NCBI GenBank assembly: GCA_017512885.1
Contig: JAFWEP010000040.1
Coordinates: forward strand, 1 to 41,778
Direction of reading: 5' to 3'
DNA length: 41,778 bases
Origin: Erysipelotrichaceae bacterium
GTDB lineage: Bacteria; Bacillota_I; Bacilli_A; Erysipelotrichales; Erysipelotrichaceae
Both the position numbers and the translations under genes were made by a program. How positions within the stretch are numbered: position 1 is the stretch's first letter; every line of letters starts with the position of its first letter. Shown piece by piece: positions 14,691-23,342 of this stretch. Under the pieces are notes generated by a model, which saw only the letters and a list, made by a program, of their open reading frames with translations, searched no databases and was not told the DNA's origin.

Positions 14691-15972
14691 GGTAGTCTCT
14701 GACCTCCTGCAGGGCTCTTTCTATGCGCAGGTGTTTCTTTTCTTTGGCCGGTACATCGGCAGGATCCTGAAAGATCCCGAAGTTGGCATTCATCGGTACC
14801 AGTTTGGTGGTGGCGGGATTACTGATGTAGGAAGCCATCGCTCCGATCATCGTCCCGCGGCTCAGTGTCCGGATCTCCTTGCCCTGCAGCTGCTGATAGA
14901 GCGATAAGGCTGCATAACAGCCGCTGGCGGTGCTTTCGATATAGCCCTCGACTCCGGTCAGCTGTCCGGCCGCATAGAGCAGCGGATAGTCCCGGAAGCC
15001 GTAGTGATCATTGAGCACGTGCGGGGAATTCATGTAGGTATTGCGGTGCATAACGCCGTAGCGCACGAATTCGGCATTCTTCAAAGCCGGGATCATAGAG
15101 AAGACCCGCTTCTGTTCCGGGAAGGTCAGATGGGTCTGGAAACCGACCAGATTGTAAAGGGTATCCAGAGCATCGTCTCTTCTGAGCTGCACGACCGCAT
15201 AGGGACGTTTTCCGTCCTGTTCGAGTCCGACCGGTTTGAGCGGTCCGAACAGCATCGTCTTCATGCCTCTCCTGGCCATCGCTTCGATCGGCATGCAGCC
15301 TTCAAAATAGATCTCCTTGTCCATATTCCGGACAGCGATCGTTTTGGCGGAGACCAGCGCTTCATAGAAGGCAAAGAATTCCTCCCGGCTCAAAGGACAG
15401 TTGATGTAGTCGCCGGGATTCTCATCGTCATAACGGGACTTGTAGTAGGCGCTGCTGAAGTCGACGGATTCCCGGGTCACGATCGGCGCCACCGCATCAT
15501 AGAAGTACAGGGAATCCTGGTGGATCAGTTCGGCCAGTTTCTCGGCCAGTGCCCCTTCGAGCAGCGGACCGCAGGCCAGGATCGTCGGAACAGTGAGATC
15601 GAGCTCCGTCACTTCTTGCCGATGCAGGGTGATCAAAGGATGGGAAAGGATCTTTTCGGTGATCTCCCGAGAGAACCCGACCCGGTCAACGGCCAGTGAA
15701 GAGCCGGCCGGGACCCGGTGCTGATCGGCAGCTGCCATGATCAGCGATCCCAGTTCCCGCAGTTCGTTTTTCAGCAGACCGACCGCATTCTCGGGATTGT
15801 CGCTGCGCAGGGAATTGGAACAGATCAGTTCCGCCAGATCATCGCTCTGAAAAGCAGGATGCCGGCGGACCCCCTTCTGTTCGTAAAGATCGACTTCAAC
15901 TCCGCGCTGCGCCAGCTGCCAGGCTGCTTCGCAGCCGGCCAGCCCGCCGCCGATCACTCTGACCCTGCTCAT
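14671..15972 (-). CDS. trmFO: Methylenetetrahydrofolate-tRNA-(uracil-5-)-methyltransferase TrmFO
   Basis: A 433-residue flavoprotein that forms m5U54 in the T loop using methylene-THF, the Gram-positive replacement for TrmA. The FAD-binding Rossmann motif VIGGGLAGCEAAWQLA lies at residues 6-21. The family segments AFQSDDLAELICSNSLRSD and GYIESTASGCYAALS are intact. The start codon overlaps the topA stop (ATGA), so they are coupled. Confidence 0.95.
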   Translation of the reverse strand: MSRVRVIGGGLAGCEAAWQLAQRGVEVDLYEQKGVRRHPAFQSDDLAELICSNSLRSDNPENAVGLLKNELRELGSLIMAAADQHRVPAGSSLAVDRVGFSREITEKILSHPLITLHRQEVTELDLTVPTILACGPLLEGALAEKLAELIHQDSLYFYDAVAPIVTRESVDFSSAYYKSRYDDENPGDYINCPLSREEFFAFYEALVSAKTIAVRNMDKEIYFEGCMPIEAMARRGMKTMLFGPLKPVGLEQDGKRPYAVVQLRRDDALDTLYNLVGFQTHLTFPEQKRVFSMIPALKNAEFVRYGVMHRNTYMNSPHVLNDHYGFRDYPLLYAAGQLTGVEGYIESTASGCYAALSLYQQLQGKEIRTLSRGTMIGAMASYISNPATTKLVPMNANFGIFQDPADVPAKEKKHLRIERALQEVRDYRDELAV

Positions 15973-17987
15973 GCGCTCTTTTTGCGCCGGTAGGTCCGTT
16001 TCGGCGTCTCACCTTCAATGTTTTCGATATGACGGCATTTCGGGAAATTGGAGCAGCCGTAGAAATAGGTGCCGTAGCGGCTCTTGCGCTTTAAAAGCTC
16101 GCCGCCGCAATCCGGACAGATCTTTCCGGTGTGTTCCGGTTCTTCCTTGGGCTTGTTTTCCAGGTTGGCGGTATAACGGCAGGTCGGGAAGTTGGCACAG
16201 GAGATGAACTTGCCGAAACGGCCGCTGCGGTAGACCAGATCTCCGCCGCAGAGCGGGCAGCTCTCACCGGTCTTCTCTGCTTCCTTCTTGGGCATCTGTT
16301 CTTCAGCCTTCTCATAGAGGGGCAGGAAGTTGTCATAGAACTGATGCAGGGACTGTTTGGAGTCCAGCTTGTTTTCGGCGATCAGGTCCAGTTCCTTTTC
16401 CATGCGGGCGGTGTATTTCTCGTTGATGACGGAAGAGAAGTATTCTCCCAGCTTGTCATCGGTCAGACGGCCCTGTTCGGTCGGGAAGAAGACCTTGGTA
16501 CGGGAGGATTCCGTGCTCTTTTTCAGTTCGACGTAGCCTCTGGCCACGATCGTATCGATGATCGTCGCATAGGTCGAAGGACGGCCGATGCCTTCTTCTT
16601 CCAGGGCTTTGATCAGTTTTGCTTCGCTGTAGCGGGAAGGCGCTTCCGTGAAGTGCTGCAGGGCATCGACGCTCTTCGCATTCAGTTCTTCCCCTTCTTC
16701 CAGGACCGGCAGTTCCACATCCTTGGAAGCATCATATTCCTTATAGACTTTCAGATAACCGTCAAAGACCAGGACCGAACCGCTGGCTGTGAAGGTCAGA
16801 TCATTCGTACGGAAGAGCGCCGTCAGCGCATCGTTCTCAGCTGGGGCCATCAGTGAAGCCAGCGCCCGCAGATAGATGAAGCGGTACAGCTTGTACTGAT
16901 CGGCTGTCAGATAGGGCTTCATGGCTTCCGGGGTATTGTTCAGGTCGGTAGGACGGATCGCTTCGTGGGCATCCTGCGCATTCTCGTCGTTGCGGACACG
17001 GTAGGTCCCGCGGTACTTCTTTCCGTATTCCTCTTCGATCTTGCCGAAGGCAGCGGAAACGAATTCGTTGGAAAGACGGGTCGAGTCGGTACGCATGTAG
17101 GTGATGAGACCCTGAGTCTCGCTGCCGATATCGATGCCTTCATAGAGTTTCTGCGCCAGCATCATCGTCTTCTTGGCACCGAAGTTCAGCTTGGAACTGG
17201 CTTCCTGCTGCAGAGTGGAAGTCGTAAAGGGCAGCCGGGCCGGTCTCTTTTTCTTGCTGTGGGTCAGGGATTCGACTATAAAGGGAGACTGCGCCCGGAC
17301 CTTCACAGCCTGCGCTTCCGCTTCGTTATGCAGTTCCGCTTTCTCTCCGCCGATCTTCGAAAGGACCGCTTTGAAGGAATCTTTTCCTTTTAAGAGCGTC
17401 GCTTCGATCGTCCAGTATTCTTCCGGTACGAAGGCTTCGATCTCCTTCTCCCGGTCGCAGATCATCTTCAGAGCGACCGACTGTACGCGTCCGGCCGATT
17501 TGGAATGGATCTTCTTCTGCAGCAGCTTGGAGAGCTTGAAACCGATGATCCGGTCCAGGATCCGTCTCGTTTCCTGAGAAGCGACCAGATCCATATCGAT
17601 GGCCCGGGGATCCTGAATGGCCTTTAAGATCGCATTGCGGGTGATCTCGTTGAAGACGATGCGGTCCTTATCCTTGACGTCCAGTCCCAATACTTCCGCC
17701 AGATGCCAGGAGATGGCTTCTCCCTCGCGGTCCATATCGGTCGCGAGATAGACCCTTCCGGCTTTGGCGGCTTCGGTCTGCAGCTGTTTGACGACGTCTT
17801 TCTTGTCGTTGCTGACGGCATAGGTCGGCTCGAAGTCGTGCTCGACATCGACGCCAAGACCTCCCTTGCCCTTGATGGCCAGGTCACGGATGTGGCCTTT
17901 GGAGGAAAGGACCTTGTAATCCTTCCCTAAATACTTTTCTATCGTCTTCGCCTTGGAGGGCGATTCTACAATGACCAGATCTTTCAT
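15969..17987 (-). CDS. topA: DNA topoisomerase I
   Basis: A 672-residue type IA topoisomerase that relaxes negative supercoils. The TOPRIM domain is at the N-terminus (VIVESPSKAKT and DMDREGEAI). The catalytic tyrosine is Tyr297 in GLITYMRTDST. Two C-terminal C4 zinc ribbons (CPLCGG...CANFPTC and CPDCGG...CSNFPKC) precede a basic tail. I placed the start at ATG 17985-17987, which has an AGAGGAAA site and matches the family N-terminus, rather than at the frame's first ATG. Confidence 0.96.
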   Translation of the reverse strand: MKDLVIVESPSKAKTIEKYLGKDYKVLSSKGHIRDLAIKGKGGLGVDVEHDFEPTYAVSNDKKDVVKQLQTEAAKAGRVYLATDMDREGEAISWHLAEVLGLDVKDKDRIVFNEITRNAILKAIQDPRAIDMDLVASQETRRILDRIIGFKLSKLLQKKIHSKSAGRVQSVALKMICDREKEIEAFVPEEYWTIEATLLKGKDSFKAVLSKIGGEKAELHNEAEAQAVKVRAQSPFIVESLTHSKKKRPARLPFTTSTLQQEASSKLNFGAKKTMMLAQKLYEGIDIGSETQGLITYMRTDSTRLSNEFVSAAFGKIEEEYGKKYRGTYRVRNDENAQDAHEAIRPTDLNNTPEAMKPYLTADQYKLYRFIYLRALASLMAPAENDALTALFRTNDLTFTASGSVLVFDGYLKVYKEYDASKDVELPVLEEGEELNAKSVDALQHFTEAPSRYSEAKLIKALEEEGIGRPSTYATIIDTIVARGYVELKKSTESSRTKVFFPTEQGRLTDDKLGEYFSSVINEKYTARMEKELDLIAENKLDSKQSLHQFYDNFLPLYEKAEEQMPKKEAEKTGESCPLCGGDLVYRSGRFGKFISCANFPTCRYTANLENKPKEEPEHTGKICPDCGGELLKRKSRYGTYFYGCSNFPKCRHIENIEGETPKRTYRRKKSA

Positions 17988-18021
17988 AGTGCGTTTCCTC
18001 TGTATGTTTCTATTTGCCATA

Positions 18022-18759
18022 TTATGCGCAATTTTTCTTCTCCGTCAACATCTCCGTATCAATAAAGCCTGCTCCTTCACTGAGCAAAAGGTTGCAGCCC
18101 TCCCCTTCTGCTTCGTTCCAGCGGTATGGCAGACAGTAGACTTCGCGTCCGATGCGCAGAGCTTCGGTCACGGTCGTCATCGTTCCGCTGCGGCGGCTGC
18201 ACTGCATGACATAGACTTCCTGACCCAGAGCGGCGATGAGCCGGTTGCGGAACGGGAAATGACAGGCAAAGGGTTCACAATTGTCCGGATACTCCGAGAG
18301 GATCAGCTGCTCTTTCGCCAGTCTGCGGATCAGTTCTTTGTTTTCGGCCGGATAACAGCGATCGATCCCGCAGCCCAGGATCCCGATCGTATGTACAGCG
18401 CTCAAGTGCGCCCGGGCATCGATGCCGCTGGCGAGACCTGAGACGATCACCTTGTCCTGCAGATGGTTATGACAGAGTGCGCTCGTAGCCTCCAAGGCAT
18501 AGCTGCAGGGCTTGCGGGAGCCGACGACCGAGACCGCTTCCTTCTTTAAGAGCGAGAGATCTCCGTGGTAAAAGAGCACGAAGGGCGGATAAGGGATGCT
18601 GCGCAGTCTGTCCGGATACTCTTTATCGAGGATCGTCAGACAGTTCTGCGGCACTTCCTCCGTCCCGGGGAAGAGCGTGCCCTGGCGCAAAGCACGCAGG
18701 ATACGAAAGTATTCGCCTCGGCACTGAACGGCCAGGCTGATCAGTTCATTTCTATCCAA
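18022..18759 (-). CDS. dprA: DNA processing protein DprA (compact form, UUG start)
   Basis: A 245-residue Rossmann-fold protein that loads RecA on incoming single-stranded DNA during transformation. The motifs VVGSRKPCSYALEA, SGLASGIDARAH, GILGCGIDRCYP and FPFRNRLIAALGQEVYVMQ are clear. The C-terminal winged helix common in DprA is missing, and the N-terminal part is short. The first ATG in frame (18795) has no binding site. TTG at 18757-18759 lies 6 nt after AGGAGGT, so I chose it. That binding site is locked in a 9-bp hairpin. It sits between rnhB and topA, an order close to that in B. subtilis. Confidence 0.88.
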   Translation of the reverse strand: MDRNELISLAVQCRGEYFRILRALRQGTLFPGTEEVPQNCLTILDKEYPDRLRSIPYPPFVLFYHGDLSLLKKEAVSVVGSRKPCSYALEATSALCHNHLQDKVIVSGLASGIDARAHLSAVHTIGILGCGIDRCYPAENKELIRRLAKEQLILSEYPDNCEPFACHFPFRNRLIAALGQEVYVMQCSRRSGTMTTVTEALRIGREVYCLPYRWNEAEGEGCNLLLSEGAGFIDTEMLTEKKNCA

Positions 18760-18766
18760 AAGAATA

Positions 18767-18792
18767 CCTCCTGACTTGTTATTGTCAGGAGG
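18767..18792 (-). promoter_or_regulatory. Hairpin that masks the dprA ribosome binding site
   Basis: CCTCCTGAC pairs with GTCAGGAGG (9 bp, no mismatch) over an 8-nt loop. The 3' arm is the dprA Shine-Dalgarno sequence. It is followed by TATTCTTTT, so it could also act as a weak terminator between rnhB and dprA. Confidence 0.7.
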
Positions 18793-18804
18793 CAAGCGAT
18801 TTTC

Positions 18805-19407
18805 CTACCCTTTTTCAATGATTTTTCTTACCGGAGCGTAAGATCTGCGGTAAAAATCCTGGATCCCGTATTCTTCCAGCAGTTCCAGATGCCTTTTGGT
18901 CGGGTATCCTTTATGCTTTGCCAGTTCGTACTGCGGATACAGTCGGTCCAGTTCTTTCATGTAGCGATCCCGTTCGACCTTGGCCAGGATGCTGGCAGCA
19001 GCGATCGAGATGCTGCGGGCGTCGCCTTTGATCAGAGGGATGTTATTGGCGAGCGGAAGCTTTACCGCATCGCTGAGTACTGCAGCACACTCATAGGAAG
19101 AACCCAGCCGGGTCATGGCCTGCCGCGTCGCTTCCAGGATATTCAGCCGGTCGATCTCCTGCGGGGAGACCAGTTCCACTTTCCAGTAGAGCGCATCCCG
19201 GGTGATGATCTCGTAGAGCGCCTCCCGTTTCTTCTCCGAAAGCTTCTTGGAATCATTGATCTCCGGATTCTCATAGAAAGGAGGCAGCACGCAGCAGCCG
19301 ACGCTCAGCGGACCGCACAAGGGCCCTCTGCCGGCTTCATCGATCCCCATCACTGACTGCGGCCAGAACTTTTTCTCGTATTCATTCTCCAGCGGGGCAT
19401 GTATCAT
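18805..19407 (-). CDS. rnhB: Ribonuclease HII
   Basis: A 200-residue type 2 RNase H that removes single ribonucleotides and RNA-DNA hybrids. The catalytic motif GIDEAGRGPLCGPL is near residue 20. The carboxylate-bearing segments NDSKKLSEKKRE, LSDAVKLP and ASILAKVERDRYM are conserved. It overlaps the end of rbgA by 26 bases. The second RNase H in the window, rnhC, is the HIII type. Confidence 0.95.
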   Translation of the reverse strand: MIHAPLENEYEKKFWPQSVMGIDEAGRGPLCGPLSVGCCVLPPFYENPEINDSKKLSEKKREALYEIITRDALYWKVELVSPQEIDRLNILEATRQAMTRLGSSYECAAVLSDAVKLPLANNIPLIKGDARSISIAAASILAKVERDRYMKELDRLYPQYELAKHKGYPTKRHLELLEEYGIQDFYRRSYAPVRKIIEKG

Positions 19408-20224
19408 AGGTCACCTGATAACGTTTGTCATTGCGCAGTTCGTTCAGGAAGGTATCGGCGGTACGCAGCCGGTCGGCTTCTCCGCCGCTCTTCAGCAGGC
19501 TCCGGGAAAAAGCGATCTTCTCCAGAAGATCCCCTTCTTCATTCTCCAGACCGTAGATCTCTTTTAAGAGACCTGGATATTCTTTCTGCAGGAAAGCGAT
19601 CCCCTTCTCAGCCAGATCGATCCTGTCCAGGATCTGATCGTTTAAAGATCCGACCAGAGCCAGTTTCAGGGCGCAGTCCGGATCAGAGAACTTCGGCCAA
19701 AGCACGCCGGGGGTATCGACCAGTTCCAGTCCTTCTTCCAGTTTGATGGTGCTCAGGGAACGGGTAACACCGGGACGGTTCTCCGCCTTCAGGCTGCTGT
19801 GTCCGGAAAGACGGTTGATGAAGGTGGATTTGCCGACATTGGGGATGCCGGCGATCATGATCCGCAGGATCTTGTTACGGATGCCGCGCTTCAGGGCTTT
19901 CTGCCGCTTCGGCTCCAGCAGGCGCCGTACGGCCGGCAGTACTTTCTGCCGTACATCGTCATGCAGCGTATCGACGGCGATGACGTTCTCTTCCCCGAAA
20001 TAAAAGAGCCAGGCAGCGGTCTTCCGGCTGTCGGAGCGGTCTTTCTTGGTCAGGACGATCAGGCGCAGCTTGCCGGAGATCATCTTCTCCAGCAGCGGGT
20101 TGGCACTCGAAACAGGGAGCCGGGCATCGCGCAGTTCGATGACGAGATCGACATCCTTCAGTTTCTCTTCCATCTGCCTCCGGGCTTTTTCCATGTGCCC
20201 GGGGTACCATTGCAGCTGACTCAT
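19382..20224 (-). CDS. rbgA: Ribosome biogenesis GTPase RbgA (YlqF)
   Basis: A 280-residue circularly permuted GTPase needed for late 50S assembly. The G4 motif TKKD precedes G1 (GIPNVGKST) and G3 (DTPG), the permuted order. The C-terminal RNA-binding helical domain follows. I chose ATG at 20222-20224, which overlaps the lepB stop (ATGA) and gives the family start MSQLQWYPGHMEKA. The lepB-rbgA-rnhB order is shared with B. subtilis and its relatives. Confidence 0.95.
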   Translation of the reverse strand: MSQLQWYPGHMEKARRQMEEKLKDVDLVIELRDARLPVSSANPLLEKMISGKLRLIVLTKKDRSDSRKTAAWLFYFGEENVIAVDTLHDDVRQKVLPAVRRLLEPKRQKALKRGIRNKILRIMIAGIPNVGKSTFINRLSGHSSLKAENRPGVTRSLSTIKLEEGLELVDTPGVLWPKFSDPDCALKLALVGSLNDQILDRIDLAEKGIAFLQKEYPGLLKEIYGLENEEGDLLEKIAFSRSLLKSGGEADRLRTADTFLNELRNDKRYQVTYDTCPAGE

Positions 20225-20727
20225 TTGAGACCTGCCTCCGTAAACGGCCACAGAACGAGGATATCCTTGGAAAGGATCTCTGCAGCAGAGAAAGGACCGT
20301 AGTAGCGGGAATCACGGGAGACCCCGCGGTTATCGCCCATAACGAAGTATTCGTCTTCCTGCAGCTGGATATCGAGATCGGCCGTGATGACGTCTTCTGC
20401 GAGGAATCCTTCCGCTACCGCCTCGCCGTTGATGTAAAGCGTATTGTCACGGAAGCTGACAGACTCTCCGGGCAGTCCGATGATCCGTTTGACGATCGGA
20501 TAAGAAAGGCGTTCTGAACGCAGGACCACGATATCGAAACGTTCTAAGCCGAAATGACGTCCGAGGATGAAACTGAGGCCGATGTCCCCTTCTTTTAACA
20601 GCGGGTACATCGACCGGCCTTCGACTCTGACCGGGATCAGGATGAAAGTCGTCAGCAGAAAAACGATGACGACGGAGGTCACCACTGTCTGCAGCAGTTC
20701 TTTCAATGTATCCTTCCAGTTCTTCAT
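20221..20727 (-). CDS. lepB: Signal peptidase I
   Basis: A 168-residue membrane-anchored serine peptidase that cleaves signal peptides of exported proteins. One N-terminal membrane helix (residues about 13-34) precedes the catalytic Ser in VEGRSMYPLL and the catalytic Lys in YPIVKRIIGLPGE. The conserved MGDNRGVSRDSRYYG box is present. No binding site precedes ATG 20725-20727, which directly follows the rplS terminator tail. An in-frame TTG (codon 8, 20704-20706) has GGAAGG five nt upstream and is a credible alternative start. Confidence 0.94.
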   Translation of the reverse strand: MKNWKDTLKELLQTVVTSVVIVFLLTTFILIPVRVEGRSMYPLLKEGDIGLSFILGRHFGLERFDIVVLRSERLSYPIVKRIIGLPGESVSFRDNTLYINGEAVAEGFLAEDVITADLDIQLQEDEYFVMGDNRGVSRDSRYYGPFSAAEILSKDILVLWPFTEAGLK

Positions 20728-20730
20728 AGT

Positions 20731-20757
20731 GAAAAGAAAGGCCGCAGGAGCGGCCTT
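20731..20757 (-). terminator. Intrinsic terminator between rplS and lepB
   Basis: AAGGCCGC pairs with GCGGCCTT over TCCT, followed by TCTTTTC. The U-tract ends about 3 nt before the lepB ATG. Confidence 0.8.
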
Positions 20758-20760
20758 AGA

Positions 20761-21108
20761 TTAACGTACTTCCTTAAGACGGGCTGCCTTACCGGAACGA
20801 TTGCGCAGATAGAACAGTTTCGCTCTTCTGACCTTGCCCTGGCGAACGACCGTGATCTTATCGATAAGCGGGGAGTTGATCGGGAAGCTTCTTTCGACGC
20901 CAACACCGTTGGACAGCTTACGGACAGTGAAGGTACGGCCAATGCCGGAACCCTTGACAGCGATCACAACGCCTTCAAATGCCTGAATACGGCTCTTGTC
21001 ACCTTCTTTGATGCGAACATCGACCTTGACGGTCTGGCCCGGACGGAGTTCGGGGAGATCGGAGCGCATCTGCTCCTTTGTGATCTCAGTTACGAGATTC
21101 AGATTCAT
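20761..21108 (-). CDS. rplS: 50S ribosomal protein L19
   Basis: A 115-residue L19 located at the subunit interface. Conserved segments are FRPG-like [35 protein letters not shown], and [18 protein letters not shown] placed the start at ATG 21106-21108, which has AAGGAGGAAAG upstream; the longer open frame upstream is the leader. Elsewhere rplS usually follows trmD, but here the two are about 16 kb apart. Confidence 0.96.
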   Translation of the reverse strand: MNLNLVTEITKEQMRSDLPELRPGQTVKVDVRIKEGDKSRIQAFEGVVIAVKGSGIGRTFTVRKLSNGVGVERSFPINSPLIDKITVVRQGKVRRAKLFYLRNRSGKAARLKEVR

Positions 21109-21132
21109 ACTTTCCTCCTTAGTCAATCTGTA

Positions 21133-21171
21133 ATCAGCGCTCATAATCCAAGGGAAAAGCGGAACACTGAT
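21133..21171 (-). ncRNA. Leader hairpin of rplS (L19-leader-like)
   Basis: On the transcript ATCAGTGTTC pairs with GAGCGCTGAT (10 bp with two G-U pairs) over a 19-nt loop. It ends 24 nt before the start codon. Position and size fit an autoregulatory L19 leader of the kind described in low-GC Gram-positives. The match is by position and hand folding only. Confidence 0.5.
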
Positions 21172-21187
21172 GCATAAATGCTTAAAT

Positions 21188-21216
21188 AATTTAACACATA
21201 TCCTTGAATAAGGCAA
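21188..21216 (-). promoter_or_regulatory. Promoter candidate for rplS
   Basis: TTGCCT (21211-21216, 4 of 6), a 17-nt spacer and TAAATT (21188-21193, 4 of 6), placed directly after the recD2 stop codon. Confidence 0.45.
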
Positions 21217-21218
21217 GT

Positions 21219-23342
21219 CTATATTTCGCCTAAGAGACGCTCTTTGAGCGTCGTCTGACGCTGTTCGCGGGTGCGTGAGATGCCCTGGTAGAAAGCCTCT
21301 TCATCCCCGATCAGGATCAGTTCCCGTTTGGCCCGGGTGGCAGCCGTATAGATCAGGCTCTTCTCCAGCATGATCCGGTGATAGCGGGAGATCATCAGGA
21401 AGACGATCGGGTATTCGCTGCCCTGCGCCTTGTGTACGGATACGGCATAGGCCAGGGTGATGTTCTCGAGATCATCGAAGGCATATTCGACATAGGTATC
21501 ATCGAACTGCACGATGAGGGTCTTGTCCCGTATGTTGATCTCACAGAGGATCCCGATATCGCCGTTATAGACGTCATCACCGGGCTGATTCTTCAACTGT
21601 AGGATCTTGTCGCCGATGCGGAAGCTGCGTTTCCCGCTCCGGACCTCCGGGTCGTTCGGCTTCAGAGGGTTGTAGGTCTCCTGCAGCAGATGATTGAGGG
21701 CATCGATGCCCAGACCTCCGGCATACATCGGAGCCAGTACCTGTATGTCTTCCATGGAATAGCCTTCCTGCAGTTTCTCTTCGATCTGCTGCAGCAGGAC
21801 CTGACTGTCTTCGGACGGCGTATTCAGAAAGACGACATCGTTATGATAGTCATTGAGGTCGCTCTCCCCTTTCAGGATATCGGCAGCCAGGGCGATGATC
21901 TCGTTGCCCTTGCGCTGGCGGAAATTGGCGCTCAGTTTCGTGCAGGGGAAAAGCCCGCAGTCCAGAAGATCGTGCAGGACATTGCCGGGCCGGATCGAAG
22001 GCAGCTGGGCGCTGTCGCCGATGATGCAGATGCGGCGTACGGCTCCGCAGGCCTTCAGGATCGAAGCGAAGAGCTGCGAATCGACCATCGAGAACTCATC
22101 GATGATCAGCGTATCGAGCAGGATCGGATTCTGTTCGTTGAAGGAGAAGGTATTGGTCTCCTTGTCCCATCCTAAAAGAGAATGGATCGTACAGGAATCG
22201 ACGCCGCAGAGCTCGCTGATGCGCTTGGCCGCTCTGCCGGTCGGAGCAGCTACCTTGATCAGGGCATAGGGGTCTTCCTGCCGGCTCAGGGTGACCAGCG
22301 CCTTGACGATCGTGGTCTTGCCGGTGCCGGGTCCGCCGGTGATCAGGGAGAAACGGTTGCGGAAGAAGGCAAAGATGGCATCGGCCTGTTTCTGATCGTA
22401 AACGATCCCTTCCTCTTCCTCCAGCGCCGAGAGCCAGTCCTCGATGCGTTCGCTGTCATATTCCTCGGAGAGACCGTATTCCGGCAGCAGCTCGCTGATC
22501 GTGCGCTCCGCCTGATACTCGGCAAAGGGATAGAGCCGTTCCCCCTCTTCCACGATCCGGAATTCATCGACCGCATCCTGCAGCACGAAGTCCGCATCCG
22601 GATAGCCGCTGTCCCGCCGATAGCGTTTCAGCAGTTCCTCGCGCGGCTGCCAGACATTGCCGCTGCGGAAGCAGAGGTCTTCGAGGATGCTGACGAACAA
22701 TGCCCGCTTGCGGCGCAGATCGTCTTCCGGGATCCCGGAAGCAAGGCAGTAGTGGTCGATCTTGCGGAAACCGATGCCGCTGATGGTATAGAAGATCTCA
22801 TAGGGGTCCCGCTCCAGCATGCCGAAGAGGTCCTCCCGGAAGGTATTGATGATGACGGTGCAGTCCCGGGAACTGAGACCGCCGGTCAGGAAGAGCCGGC
22901 GCTGTTCTTCCAGAGGATCATTGATCACTTCAAATCCCTCACGCAATGCCTGCTTCTGACGGGCAGTGATCGGCAGGGTCTCGATCAAGGAAGGATCTTC
23001 CTTCAGCTGCTGCAGACAGTCCGCTCCCATCACTGCTACGATCTTTTCGGCCGTCTTCATGCCGATGCCCTTGAAGAGCCCTCCCGACAGCAGACGCAGA
23101 CATTCCTCTTCCTCGGAAGGCAGCAGGGTCTCATAGGTCTCGACCTTGAACTGAAAACCAAAACGGGGATGCATGACATACTCCCCTTTCAGCAGATATT
23201 CTCTTTCTTTATCGATCCCGCTCAGCGGACCGGTCACGACGATGCTTTCACCGTCGCTCTGAAAACGATAGACGGCGTAGGAGCCGTTATTGAACAGACA
23301 GTAACCGAACTTCCCGCGCAGGGATTCTTTCTCTTCAGACAT
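21219..23342 (-). CDS. recD2: RecD2-type ATP-dependent DNA helicase
   Basis: A 707-residue SF1B 5'-3' helicase of the RecD2/YrrC family, acting in repair and replication restart without RecBC. The N-terminal OB-like and helix-hairpin-helix region (residues 1-200) includes [15 protein letters not shown] and [12 protein letters not shown]. Walker A GGPGTGKT is at 336-343 and Walker B IIDEFS around 414-418. The C-terminal UvrD-like part contains [15 protein letters not shown]. It overlaps mnmA by 8 bases, as in the trmU-yrrC region of B. subtilis. Confidence 0.94.
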   Translation of the reverse strand: MSEEKESLRGKFGYCLFNNGSYAVYRFQSDGESIVVTGPLSGIDKEREYLLKGEYVMHPRFGFQFKVETYETLLPSEEEECLRLLSGGLFKGIGMKTAEKIVAVMGADCLQQLKEDPSLIETLPITARQKQALREGFEVINDPLEEQRRLFLTGGLSSRDCTVIINTFREDLFGMLERDPYEIFYTISGIGFRKIDHYCLASGIPEDDLRRKRALFVSILEDLCFRSGNVWQPREELLKRYRRDSGYPDADFVLQDAVDEFRIVEEGERLYPFAEYQAERTISELLPEYGLSEEYDSERIEDWLSALEEEEGIVYDQKQADAIFAFFRNRFSLITGGPGTGKTTIVKALVTLSRQEDPYALIKVAAPTGRAAKRISELCGVDSCTIHSLLGWDKETNTFSFNEQNPILLDTLIIDEFSMVDSQLFASILKACGAVRRICIIGDSAQLPSIRPGNVLHDLLDCGLFPCTKLSANFRQRKGNEIIALAADILKGESDLNDYHNDVVFLNTPSEDSQVLLQQIEEKLQEGYSMEDIQVLAPMYAGGLGIDALNHLLQETYNPLKPNDPEVRSGKRSFRIGDKILQLKNQPGDDVYNGDIGILCEINIRDKTLIVQFDDTYVEYAFDDLENITLAYAVSVHKAQGSEYPIVFLMISRYHRIMLEKSLIYTAATRAKRELILIGDEEAFYQGISRTREQRQTTLKERLLGEI

